A stretch of 64,000 nt of DNA from Viscum album. Taxonomy: Eukaryota; Streptophyta; Magnoliopsida; Santalales; Viscaceae. The position numbers were made by a program, and so were the translations under genes. The notes under the pieces were generated by a model. That model worked only from the letters and a program-made list of their open reading frames with translations. It was not told the origin of the DNA and ran no database searches. Below, piece after piece: positions 13,471-25,439 of the stretch (position 1 is its first letter; every line of letters starts with the position of its first letter). Location of the stretch: NCBI GenBank assembly GCA_963277665.1, contig OY728122.1, forward strand, positions 1,546,918,868 through 1,546,982,867. The letters are read 5' to 3'.

Positions 13471-14090
13471 GCAGATATGGTAGGTTATACGTACACATTA
13501 GTAACATTCTCATTTTTCAATGGTCATTATTGAAAGAAGGTATGTAACAATTATCATTCTAAAATTATTATTATATCATATGTTACATATTATTTATTCA
13601 CATATACTTATATATATATATATATTTCATGTGATGTAAATATAATCTCATTACATCGAGGAGACAATAGTTGACATGACAACGAATGATGTTATCATTT
13701 TTTAGTGTGTGAAAGGGTAATAAAAAAATGATATATTATATTTATATATAGTATATTATTTATTTATTATCATATATATTTTATTTAAGTATAATATTTT
13801 TTATTAAAACCATCATTAATGCATTCTATTTAATTAGTGAACATATTACATCGCTTTTAGGGGGCGGTAATCCACACATAAACAAACGATGATATAATAT
13901 TTACAAAAAATGGAACGAATGAAGGTATGTGTTATATAACAATTATATAAATAGTATGAAAACATATATTTCATTAATATCATATATTTGTTTCTACCAT
14001 AATTTCTACCATGTTTGGTGGTAAATAAAATTTGCACGAAATCATTTTTCGAGGAGGTAGTTTATCATACACATGAATAGTATGTTCGGG
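13471..14090 (-). repeat. Four-unit spaced dyad array in LTR B
   Basis: Anchor words fall at 13479 (GGTAGGTTATACGTAC), 13665 (AATAGTTGACATGAC), 13865 (GGTAATCCACACAT) and 14055 (GGTAGTTTATCATACAC), spaced 186, 200 and 190 bp. Several units have inverted arms, for example CATCGCTTTT ... AAACGATGAT at 13849-13892. Confidence 0.8.
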
Positions 14091-14422
14091 ACCCATTTGA
14101 TAGAATTTTCTATAGGTGTATGTCAAAAAAATAACATTCCAACGTCATAATATATTTTTTATATTATATTTATTTTATAATAATGTAATAAAAATAATTT
14201 AATGGGTGGGGAATGAAATAAAACATAAATACACATTGAATAATGTTACTAACGTTTCATGTAACTCCTCCTGGTTTTCAAAAAATATTGCTTCGTTGGA
14301 TGTATTAATTTCCAAATTGAGGACTATATGGTGAGTTAATGTAAATTGGGAGATTAATTAGTAATGTGTTGGATGATCCAATGTGGCTTGATAGGTTTGA
14401 ATAAGTGGACGTTATGAGTTCC

Positions 14423-14430
14423 TTTTTATA
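14423..14430 (-). promoter_or_regulatory. TATA box of LTR B
   Basis: The minus strand reads ACCCCCTCCACTATAAAAAGGAACTC, split here into the C-rich tract CACACCCCCTCC and ACTATAAAAAGGAACTC. It aligns with the young TATA context. The nearest dyad unit lies about 370 bp downstream. Confidence 0.6.
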
Positions 14431-16308
14431 GTGGAGGGGGTGTGGCATTCTTGTAAATATAAAAGGATAAACACTATTGAGAGGTATCATATACCTCATT
14501 TGAATGAAAATTGAAAAATAATGGATCAAAGTTAATTTTTGGTATAAAAATATCCCCCACACAAGAATGTGACCACTTTTATAATTTTTGTCGTTAGTCA
14601 TTATATATCCTTATATTTTTTATTTTGGTTTACATTTATGTTACCAGTTTTCTACACTATGTAATTAATCCTTTTAAAAATATAGTAATGATATAATTAT
14701 TATTAAATTTATACACATTGAATGAGAAATATTATACATAATTTAAAATATAAACATCTCATCAGTGTTGGATATTATTATTAACATCATCACATGTAAC
14801 GCTCCAAAAATGCACCTTTAATCTGAACCATGCTAATAATATTTTTTATACATATGGGTGAATATGATAATTGTAAAACATAAATTTATCAATTAATAGA
14901 CCGTATTTTATATTTATTAATACATTTAATTAAATTGGTAGATATTAGGATTTTTTATTAAAATTATATCATCAAATAAAATAAAATTTATTTTAAAATA
15001 ATAATAATATAGATTTAGACATTATTAAATTAATGTTAATTTAAAAATATCAAAAAATTGAGGAAATTTTAAAATATATTTTCCATGACTTTATTAGATG
15101 ATATATTCATCTATAAAATATTTCAACATGATAATTCAATAAATTTAGTTTCCTTTGAATGATTTTTCCATCATTTATTATCCATTATTATTAACTATAT
15201 AATCAATGCATTAGAATTTATTAAGCATTTAATATAAATTATTAATATCTAAAAATTATCATTAAATTATAATGATAAAAAACTATTTTAAATTTAAAAA
15301 AAATTCTCAAAACTAAAACTACATCACTTCATCCATAGTCTAATGTTATATAAATGTTAAAGGTAAGGAAGGTTCCTTTTTTTTCTTTTTCCTAAAAGAT
15401 TTATATTGGTCACATTCCTAAATATTTGACCCAAAAAATCATAAAAATGAATAAATGCAGTATATTTGAGTAATTTTGGAATAAAATTTCTTTTATTCAT
15501 GTTTCTAGGTCATTGTTACCACTGATTTTATGGTTTCATCCTTTTTTAAGCTTAATGTTTCTTTAATCGCTGAAATTAATTTTAATCACATTCACCAGTA
15601 TTTTTTGTCAAATATAATATTTTTATTAGTATACTATTAATATTATACAAATTATTACCATGTTTATCCATTTTTTGAAATTATATTCTCAAAAATGAGA
15701 AAATCAATTTTAAAACCAACCCCATAAACGTGAAAAAATGCGGTTTTTATAATTTGAACATGTTAAAAAGTTCATTATTTTATTATATAAAATTTAAAAT
15801 TATCAATGTGTCCTAAATTGGATTATTATATGTATAATTCACATATTGGAACTTCAAAACTAGTTTAAAATATAGTTTAACATTAAAAATTATTTAAGCT
15901 AAAAGTCAGTTTTCCAAAAAAAATTGTATTTTTTACTGTTAATCAAAAAATGAATGTTCTCAAAAAATGGAAAAATATTAATTCAAAGTATATTTTTACA
16001 TTATGATATAAAAAATTAATTTTATTTTTTCAAATAAAGTTCTAATAGTTTCAATTATTTTTAAATTTAGTCTTTTGTTAAAAGGTTGAAAAAACAACCA
16101 TATAAATAATAATTTTAAAAATATATTATTTTTCTAAGTAACTCAATATTGGAAGTAAAAAACATTAAATGAAATGAAATGTTATGTTCAATGAAATATA
16201 ATATTTATGTTGCAAATAAATCAAGATAAATTTTTTATTACATGTAACACTAGCTACTAATGAATTTATATTAAATTGAAAGATGATACCCACAAAATCA
16301 TGGGATGT

Positions 16309-16331
16309 CCCCTCCCCCCCCCCTCCCCCTC
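16309..16331 (-). other. G-rich polypurine tract bordering LTR B
   Basis: A 23-base run of C with two T on the plus strand (purine-only on the minus strand), directly abutting the inferred 5' end of LTR B. The young element has GAAGGAGGGGAGAA in the same place. The run is longer and purer than usual, which suggests homopolymer expansion after insertion. Confidence 0.6.
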
Positions 16332-17240
16332 AAAAAGAAATTATCCCATGAAATTATTCTAATATATCAAATTTTTAACATTTATATAATTCCATTACTA
16401 AATAAAACATCATAACAATTGTTAATAAAACATCATCTAAAAAAGGGGAATTGGGAATCATAATGTTCACCATAAGTTACACACAGTTTGTATTCCATAA
16501 TGATAATATTGGTGGGGATTTGAAATATTTACCTAGAATGTAAATATATTTCCCATGGAATAATTGGGAGTGATAGAAAACATATTCAATATAAATTCAA
16601 CGATAAAAAACCACTATCCAAATAGGTGTGGAAAAGGTCATTGATGTCATCTTAAAATTTCGTAATAGGGAATAAAATTATTTCAAGTTCCTTTTTATAA
16701 TGTTATATAAAATTCTTAACATATATTCCAATAGTAAATATACTTACATAATGGGTTTAATTTCAATATTTAATTGGTTTCAACCGAAATGTCTTATTTT
16801 TTTCCAAACAATGAGTATTTTAGATAACGGTTTCATTTCGAATGCATAAAAATGAACTTTTAAAACCCACATATAAAAAAATGGGATAGTCTTTTTATTC
16901 CACATGTATTTAGACCTAAACAAAGGCCAATTTTGTTATAACATTTTAATATAATTACTAAAATTATTAAACCATTAAATGATAAAATAATATTCAAAAA
17001 TAAATAGTAATACCAAATGTTAAAGTAAAATTATTCTATAAATATTTCTCCATAAAAATAATCAATTGTTTCCTGACTAAGTTTTAAACCCAAATATTAT
17101 AAGGATTTTATCTTTTATTATTTCGATATAAATAAACCATTATTCATCAAATAATATGTCATATGTTTTACAAATTAACATAATATTTATGTGTAAAAAA
17201 TCATACTAACACAGAAATCATATATGCATGTGGTAGTGTG
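16332..17240 (-). other. Short interior of the old minus-strand element
   Basis: AT-rich DNA between the two LTRs. No gag, protease, reverse transcriptase or integrase motif was seen on either strand, and no clear primer-binding site beside LTR C. The right boundary is approximate, because LTR C is placed by alignment of its terminal region (CATCCCAAAAAGGTCTCTAA near 17400). Confidence 0.45.
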
Positions 17241-18540
17241 TGAGACCATTATCATACATCGATCATCGGGTCAAACCCCACAACTTTACTATATGCCATG
17301 GGTTATCACTGGGAATACATTTTACAAATTTATCCATTAGAAATGAAAAGTAATTCTTCCCTTAATACCCTTCATTTTTAATTTTGGTGATAAAAATATA
17401 TCATCCCAAAAAGGTCTCTAAATTTTCTTTACGATCTCATCACTTAAGACCTCAATGGCAGGTCTACTACTTTAATCTTATCATCACTATTTAACTTATA
17501 TTCCCATTATGGATCCCCTATATTTTAGGATAACCACACATGACAACATCCTAATCACCAAAGTTATATTAACTAACAATGGATAGAAACTATAATAGGT
17601 GATGTTTTGCACTCTTGAATCATTTTCTGAAATCCACAACATTATATTTCTAGCTATGATGTTGATAATTATGTCAGATATTTTTCCATAAATAACATGA
17701 ACCATAAAATATAAAACATTGAACATATATTATCTAGATGAGAATTTAGGTTTTTAGTTTTATATAATTATGAAAAAATCTTACTTAAATATCTCAAATC
17801 AATTTGGACTAAAAATTTATTAAATATACTCTATTTTCTTTTAACCCAACTCTCTATATTTCACAATAGGAAATCAAAATTATCTTTTTGAAATAATTTA
17901 TTGTAAAAAATATATCATAATAATTATTTAAAAGATAGGAGAGATAATCACAATAATGGTGAGCTCAAACATTCAGTAAGGGTAAACATATGTGTTATTA
18001 ATTAAATGTATTCAGTAAGAATAAGTGTAAATAAAGTAATGATTCCATAATAAAAATTCATAAGATAATAATAACAAAATCCATTCCCCTTAATTCATAG
18101 ACCATAAAATATCAAAACATTGAAAATGAAAGAGTCATCAGAATCAAAAATCATGAGCCAGAAAATATCAATCTCGATCATTAGAAACATTATTAACGTA
18201 AAAAAACATAACAAAACACATAAATTTACCCTGGGAAATCATTATAATTTTCACTCTTATAAATTTAATAACCATGTGGTTTACTTCCGTACATGTCACT
18301 CTTACAAATGTAATATCCATATGGTCGACATTCATACAAAGGCATTGGAGGGATATCACAGACCTACCCATCGTCTATATATCACAAACCCCCTGGATAT
18401 TTGTTTATGATGTAAAAAATTTCAAATGACTATGTACCATTGAATGATATTCACACATAATGTCTCACACAATCTAACTGGAGAAACCAATAACCCTACT
18501 ATTAACCTATCGAATAGGAATTAGTTCTATAACAAACTAA

Positions 18541-18975
18541 TTGAATCCTGATTAACTTGTGGAAATGAAATGGTTTCAATAACTATATATCTGAAACCTA
18601 ATTAACCCATATAAAATAAATGGGTCAAAGAATAATCTCATTCAAACATTATCAACCAATATAATAGAAATGGGTTCAATAAAAATAACATTAAAACAAG
18701 ATTAACCCATGGAAAGGAAATTTTTTCCATACCAATCTATATGAAAAATTAATAACTCATGGAAATTAAATAGGATAAATAACTATATCATTTAAACAGG
18801 ATTAACCCATGAAAAAATGAAGGTTTTAAAAAAAATATTTTTTAAAATAATAACACCTTTATAAATTTTGTTAAATAACAATATCTTAGAAATATGATTA
18901 ACCCCTCGAAAATAAAAGGGTTAAATAACAATATCACTAAAAACAAAATAATATATACAATAAATGAATGATTAT
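18541..18975 (-). repeat. 50-bp minisatellite, about eight units, in LTR C
   Basis: Same unit as in LTR B, for example GATTAACCCATGGAAAGGAA and GATTAACCCCTCGAAAATAA followed by GGGTTAAATAACAATATC. The internal dyad is kept in several units. The array occupies the same LTR position as in copy B, so it was present in the element before insertion. Confidence 0.85.
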
Positions 18976-20014
18976 GGTATAAGTAGAAAATTACCCCTGA
19001 AGTGGATATGTAAAAAATAATGGTTTTGTATGTGGATTAATGGAAATACCCTTAAAATATCCTTAAAAAATATTTAGTAAAATAATCAATAAATATTTAA
19101 GTCCATCCCTTTCCACCTTTAAACATTTGAATCATTATCCCCATAAATGAGAAAACATAAATGAATCATATTATAATATTTTAATAAAGAGATTAATGAT
19201 ATAACATTTCAATGTAAAATTATATACACCTTATAAAAAAGATATGTGTATAATAGAACAAATGTCAGAAAGATAGAAAATCGTGGCAGAAACAGAATTT
19301 ATCCTTTTGTAAATTTGAAACCATAAACCCCATGAAAGAGATAACATATATACCATTTTTAAAACACCATAAATATAAGAAAAATAATAACTAAAAATTT
19401 ACATTATATAAAACAAAAAACCAAAAACATGTTGTGAATATTGAATAGTCCCACAGAAGTAAAATTGATACTATAAATCTTCTTAAATTGTTGTCACATC
19501 TAAATGGGAAACAATAGAATAAATACTCATAATATGAATAATATTAATACCATGAATATATAATAAATTATGAAATGTTATTGAAAAAAATTAGTATCTA
19601 CACCATGAAATTCATATAATTGATGATTATGTTTTTTGAATAAAAAACTAAAAGTGAGACAATAATCCCTTACCTTGAGGCTGATTTTTCATGATTTTTC
19701 TTTATATTACAAAATAATTAAAATATTTTAATGATAAAATCACTTCATAAACTTATAAATTTTTATTTTTAATTTAATTAATATTATACAAAATTCATAT
19801 ACAATTACATAATTGATAATATTTAAGTCATATGTTTTCACCATACTTGGTGTAAGTGTCAAAAATGGCTTTGATTCATCAAAAATTTTAAAAGAGGTCA
19901 TTACTAAAACATATATAAAATCAGAATCATTGTATAATTATCATATTTATCCATTAATAATAACTTTAAATCCAATGATTAATATTTATTATAAAAAATT
20001 AATCGAGGATACAA

Positions 20015-20640
20015 TCATGGAGATGGTAGGTCGTACGTATGCATGAGTAATATTCCCATTTTTCAATGATTCATTTGGAAAGTATGTAAGTAACATTTAA
20101 CATTAACTAATGATAATTTAATCTTATATAAAATATTATTTAATTATTAATGCTTAATTATAAATATATATTTTTGTAATATAACATGAATCACATCATG
20201 TCGAGGGGGCGGTAGTCCACACTTCCACGAACGACATTGCCACTTTTTAAATGTGTTAAAAAGTTACAAATAAAATATATATTATATTTCCTGAAAGATA
20301 ATTATATCATTACATATCATATATATGTAATCTATGTCACATATTTTTAATTAATTCCATCCTTAATACATTCCATGAAATGTCTGAATATATCAAATTT
20401 CATTGAGAATGTGGTATGCCACACATCCACAAATGATGTTATCATAACTAAAAAAATTGATATCTTGAAGGTATGTGTAATATAAAAAATAAAACAGTAT
20501 TATGAAAACATAATTATCATATATATATATATAATATAATTTTTTCCAATAATAATTCCCAACCATGTGATGTGGTAATGGAAAAATTAATGACATCGTT
20601 TTGCGAGGTGATATTTCTCCAAACACGTGAATGGTATTTT
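20015..20640 (-). repeat. Four-unit spaced dyad array in LTR C
   Basis: Anchor words at 20025 (GGTAGGTCGTACGTATGCAT), 20211 (GGTAGTCCACACTTCCACGA), 20413 (GGTATGCCACACATCCAC) and 20607 (GGTGATATTTCTCC) are spaced 186, 202 and 194 bp. The second unit has inverted arms TGTCG ... CGACA. Confidence 0.8.
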
Positions 20641-20972
20641 TGTTAACAATTTGATCAAAGTGTGTAAAGGTTTAGATATTAACCATAACATTGAATAATA
20701 TAATTATATTTAAGATAATAATTTTATTATATAACTATTTAATATGAAAATTTTAATTGGTAGATGAATAAAGAAAACATACATTCACAATGAAGAATGG
20801 TACCTTTTTTTGGGTAACTCCTTTTGGTTGGAATCAAATTGATTCCATTTATGGGTTTGTACACAATTTGAGGACTATAAGGTAAGGGGAGATTTTTTAT
20901 ATCTTATTTTATTATGTTTTTGAAAATCCGATGTGTCTTTGGATTTGTGAAGATGTGGGATGATTGAGTGTC

Positions 20973-20980
20973 TTTTTATA
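20973..20980 (-). promoter_or_regulatory. TATA box of LTR C
   Basis: The minus strand reads TATAAAAA just after CCTCTTGCGG. It lies about 365 bp upstream, in LTR sense, of the first dyad unit. Confidence 0.5.
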
Positions 20981-21643
20981 CCGCAAGAGGAGTGGCATTC
21001 TGGTATATATTAAATGGAAATCACAATTTTGAGTATTCCCTTTTCTAATGAGTTTAAATGTTAAAAAATAATAAATTTAATTTAATTTATGGCGAATACA
21101 AATCTCTACTACTCATGAATAATTGAATTTTTCTAATTTTTTCGATAGTCATTCAGTTTCATTACATTTTTTATTTTGGGTATTCATTTTGGTAACGGTT
21201 TTATAACCTGTATATTTGATACATTAAAACTAAATTCACGTGATATTTATTTTCAAATTTATACCAGATGAATTATAAATATTATTTTTTATTTAAAAAA
21301 TAAAAATCCTAATTTTAAGATATTAATTTTAGAAGAAACACATGGAATGCTCAAAAAACATTACTTTAACCTTAACAGTGATAATAATGTATTCACTGCC
21401 TATGGGTCAATATCAAAATTATAAAAAATATTCCATTAAAAGATCATATTTAAAATTTATTATTAATTACATATCACTATGTACAAGGTATGATTTTTTC
21501 ATCAATTTTAAATAATTTAAAAAAATCATTAAATATAAAATAATATTAATGTTGATTTTGATATTATGAACATAATTTTAATTTAAAAATATAAAAAAAT
21601 GATGGAATAAAAATATATTAAATTAGAAGTTTTTTAAATAATA

Positions 21644-21648
21644 TATTG
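21644..21648. repeat. Left target-site duplication of the young element
   Basis: TATTG here against TATTA at 34217-34221, a 4/5 match. The one difference is G to A, the direction of decay seen elsewhere in the window. Confidence 0.55.
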
Positions 21649-23237
21649 TGTAACACCCCAAGCTTCTACGGTACGTTTCCCTTCGAATAATGCGATAGCG
21701 TGTGTTGTACGCAACCTCGAGTTCTAACACACACCACAACTAATTAAACTAGCCGTTGTGAATAGTAATACCTACTTTTTGAAATCATATATATTCTATA
21801 TTTCAAAATGGACTTCATTTTTGGATTCGGAATATCAAAATTAGCCTAGGGTGAAATTTTGGTACATTTCGGATAACTTTCATATTTTGATGAATAGTGA
21901 AAATTTCTAAATTTTAATTAAAAACAACTTTTTTAATCAAAATAATTAATAGTGATAAATTATGAATTTGAGTGGTTTTAAAGTATATTTAGAATATATT
22001 TTTACCATTCAATTTAATGTTTATCATTGGACATAATTTTACAATTAAACCGAACATAAACAAGTGTCAATCTTTTGATAGTTATTATCTCTTAAAAACA
22101 CGCTTTTTGTTTTGACAGCGGGAATTAATTTTAAATTAATTTCTGCCACTTCTGTGTTTTGAATTTAGGAAAATGGATTCCATATTTGGAATCAGGATGT
22201 TCAAATTGTGTAAATAGGTAACTTTTATTTTTAAACATTTTGAATAATTATTGCGGTAAATATTTTATTTACCATGGTTAAAGGGTAAATCCGGTAAATA
22301 AGGGTTAAAAAAATAATATTATAATAATACAAAATTACCCTAAAACGTGTCCTAACCTTATTGGTGGACACATACCCGACCATGGGCATCCTTGGGTCAA
22401 TTTCGGGACCCCTTGGAGCCACTTGTATGTGGTAGGGACACATTATATTAATAAAGTTAAAATAAAAATAAAAATGGCATAAGCTTACATCTTTTATAAG
22501 AACAATTTTTATATAGGGTTATACATGTTGGATTTTCGATTATGAATATTCATTAGAAAGATAAAAAGATTTTCTACATAATGATGTTTTATTTATAATT
22601 TTTAGACATTAAATAATTTATTTTATTTATGACACAATGATGATGCAGTAATTACTAAAATAGTAAAAAAATTAATATAATTGATATTATAAATACCCAA
22701 ATAAATATAATATGAAACTTTTAATGAATTAAACTAATTTTCTAGGATAATATGATATATTAGGATTGATTTAATTGACTTTGTTCGAAGTAATCAATCT
22801 GTTATGAGTTTCACAAAAAATCAACTATTGAATAGTGTCAAAATTGACATAAAAGAGTTCTTAAAACAAATATTATATTATTAATCGATATTAAATTCCT
22901 AAAAATCTAAGCTTCGGCCAAGAGACTTATATTATGATAGGTTAATCATTAATGTATCACTTGGGGGTCGCTTGTATGTATATGGTAAGTCTATTAACCA
23001 TATAATATAAAAATACAAAGAGACATTGTAAAAGTGAAACTAATTAACTTAGAGTTAATACTTAAAGATAAGGTTAATATAAGTACCCAAACCTATCTAA
23101 ATTCTATTGGATGAGTTGTTTTCGACCTATCCCCACCTCATCCTTTGAATAGTCAACTTTGGAGCCTTTTTAAACCAAATATGAATTTATTATAAATTAA
23201 TATTTCTAACTTTTCCAAAGGTGCCCCTCACCCCTCT

Positions 23238-23244
23238 TATAAAA
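23238..23244 (+). promoter_or_regulatory. TATA box of the 5' LTR
   Basis: TATAAAA in CCCCTCTTATAAAAGGGAAC. A C/T-rich stretch (CTCCTCCTTCTCATTTCTTC) follows where transcription would start, about 25-40 bp downstream. The context is conserved in all old copies. The same box recurs at 32028-32034 in the 3' LTR. Confidence 0.75.
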
Positions 23245-23583
23245 GGGAACTCCTCCTTCTCATTTCTTCACACCTTCAAAGCCTTTTGGTTCGGCCAAAC
23301 TCTGCCCAAATATTCTCCCAACATCCATCACTACAACCTAGAGGCCTTAGTTCGATCAGAAAGCCAACCTAAGGAGCCCTTTTGATCAAATCAAAAGGAA
23401 GAACCCGAAGAAGAGGTAATGATTTCACCACCCTTTTCTCAGTTCATTTCTTCTTCCACTTCTTCTTCCTTTGTTCTTACCATTCTGAAATAATAACTCC
23501 AGTATCTCACATATACTGTGATGTTATTATAAATATGGTACAATCATATTCAGTATTCTATCCACCCTTTGAATAACATGTCA

Positions 23584-23830
23584 CCATACGTGCGTACGTA
23601 CGGCTTACCGTCTCCACGTCGTGGTGTAATTGTTATTCAATATAATATTATTTGGATGGGTATAATAATGATGTGTAACTCATGTAAATAATAAATATAA
23701 CATGTTAATGATTCTGTATATATGATATACCATCCATTTATATATTATTTTAATATCAAAAGAATGATATTGTCGCTCGTGCGTACGTACGGACTACCGT
23801 CTCCACGAACGCGATGAGATTCATTCTCCA
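23584..23830 (+). repeat. Two-unit dyad array in the 5' LTR (copy in 3' LTR at 32374-32620)
   Basis: Each unit holds CGTGCGTACGTACGG (centre self-complementary CGTACGTACG), followed by TACCGTCTCCACG. The anchors at 23602 and 23791 are 189 bp apart. The second unit is bordered by imperfect inverted arms TCGCTCGT ... ACGAACGCGA. These are the most CpG-dense spots of an otherwise AT-rich LTR. Two units of the four-unit array seen in older copies are missing. Confidence 0.85.
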
Positions 23831-25426
23831 TCGTATCCATTCAAGTATAATTATCATTTGATGATTTAAAAATGATTTTTAAGGACTGTATATCATTCTG
23901 GATATGAATAAGATACAACAACCATGGCTTATGTAACAAAACATATAAAAGAAAATGAGTAAGTTAACTCCCGAAACGACGATAATTCTAAGATATTATT
24001 AACAAATCAATGTTAAAAGATCATATATGATATCATATTAATATATATGATTCTTGTATAATTTAATAACAACTATTTCACCATTATACAGGAAGTTAAC
24101 CTACCCCAACCAAGGAAAAGTACAAGGTAAGGGTTATTTCACAATCTCTTCATTATCCGAGGTTGTATATACGTAATAATCTACTGGGATCTCTTTATCA
24201 TCCACATCCATGTTTTCTTAAAAATGTATTTCAAAACATTTTTACTATTTACAAGAATATGGGTTAAAGTCATTTATACCCTTGTTTTACTTTTTATAAG
24301 AGGTTTATAAAGGAATCTTTCCGTCGTTTTCAAAACAATGTCCTTTTTAACCTTTTCGACAGAATTGAGGTAAGAATGTTTTTTTTAACTTATACGGCGG
24401 GTGCGGTTATTTTCCGCCGTTATAAAATCGTCGAAGCTTTCCATACAAGCTTATAAGAATATTTTCAAAGAAAATGTTTTATTTTATATGGATCTTAAAT
24501 GATTTCAAAATAAAAGGAGATACTTCTTTAAAAAGAATTTTGATTTCATCTAGGTCAACATCCTTTGATGGATTTTAAGATTATTTGAAGTTGATTTATT
24601 ATGATACAAAACTTCTATATTGTATTGAAGGTTTTGTGATATGTTTGACTGTGGATGTGCTATTTTTATACCATTCATAGTTTATGGTGAAATTATTGAC
24701 ATTTCGTATGCTAGTTTTAATACGAATGTTTATGTTATGTTTAAACCTTTTCATATGGGAATGCATTGGACTTAATAAGTGACGGGTGGAGCCCGCTATA
24801 GCTCCTCGATGCATCGGTAGGTCTCATGAGAAAAACTAGTGTCTTGGCACAAGGCCTTGACAAAATCTTATTTGTAGTCTTGGCACGAGGCCTTGGCTAT
24901 GTGGTTATGATAGTCTGGCATTATGCATTCCAACATTATGAAAGTGGTTATTTATTTTTGCATGTGATTATTCGATTAGTGGAATATCCATGTGAATAAT
25001 TAAATGGCATTATTTCATTTTATTTATGCCATACCATGTTGAAAGTTCATGTTTAAAAGGCTTTTGTTTTAGTTATACATTGCCTTAAATGTTTATTCTT
25101 ATTGATGAAAGTTTCCGCTATATTGTTATCCTTACTGGGCATTTGAGCTCACCCCTTTTGTATGTTTTATTTTTCCCAGGAAGTGAAGATGTAAGTTATG
25201 AATGACCTGCAGGGATATTATGAGGGGATTGTAGTGTGGACTGTGGAAACATTATGTTGTTGTAGTAGTTTTTGATTTTATGATTTAATGTAAAACTTAT
25301 GAATATATCTAGTGTTTCCAAGGCTACTAAACTAATCGGTCTTTCGGGATTTGATCTTTCTTGTGATCATGCCAATGTTATGTAATAATGCACCGACTCT
25401 GGGTAGCTGGGGTCGGGGCGTTACAG

Positions 25427-25439
25427 TTGGTATCAGAGG
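25427..25439 (+). other. Primer-binding site (initiator tRNA-Met type)
   Basis: TTGGTATCAGAGG begins two bases after the LTR end. TGGTATCAGAG is complementary to the 3' end of plant initiator tRNA-Met, the usual primer for this group. Confidence 0.93.

Larger units (their letters stand above)
10542..16308 (-). repeat. LTR copy B (3' LTR of the old minus-strand element)
   Basis: The left end TAGTAACACCCAATCC resembles the reverse complement of the young LTR's 3' end (TGTAACGCCCCGACCC). The right end, ACATCCCATG on the minus strand, resembles the young 5' end (TGTAACACCCC). Inside, read on the minus strand, are a TATA box at 14423-14430, a four-unit dyad array, a GTAAGGG word near 13120 and an eight-unit minisatellite at about 12003-12400. 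A pyrimidine run (purine on the minus strand) abuts the right end, as expected for a polypurine tract. Confidence 0.65.
17240..21648 (-). repeat. LTR copy C, left part (5' LTR of the old minus-strand element)
   Basis: Matches LTR B throughout. Examples are CATTGGAGGGATATCACAGACCTACCC at 18340-18367 against CATTAGAGGGATATTACAGACCCACC at 11808-11834 (quoted as split words: CATTGGAGGGATATCACAGA and CATTAGAGGGATATTACAGA), the minisatellite, the dyad array and the TATA box. It is cut at 21648 by the young element and resumes at 34217. The left end near 17240 is approximate. Confidence 0.65.
21649..25425 (+). repeat. 5' LTR of the young element
   Basis: 3777 bp, from TGTAACACCCCAAGC to GGGGCGTTACA, with short inverted ends TGTAAC/GTTACA. 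The TATA box at 23238-23244 puts U3 at about 1.6 kb and leaves an unusually long transcribed R-U5 of about 2.1 kb. Inside are a two-unit dyad array (23584-23830) and several splice-like sites. Confidence 0.97.

Noticed and set aside
13612..13627. Alternating AT runs (also near 46447, 54562 and 58046)
   Set aside because: These are short microsatellites expected in AT-rich DNA, and they lie at no conserved LTR position.
14801..14830. TGTAACGCTCCAAAAATGCACC as an LTR end
   Set aside because: It resembles the family terminus, but copy B aligns with copy C on both sides of this point and continues to 16308, so it is internal to LTR B.
23382..23576. 64-codon open frame in both LTRs (also 32172-32366)
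   Set aside because: It spans the conserved GTAATG donor-like site, lacks recognisable features, and is not kept open in the old copies.
24780..24900. Repeated CTTGGCACAAGGCCTTG and CTTGGCACGAGGCCTTG in the LTR as tRNA or hairpin gene
   Set aside because: They are short dyads within U5 with no cloverleaf or internal promoter boxes. They are LTR sequence.
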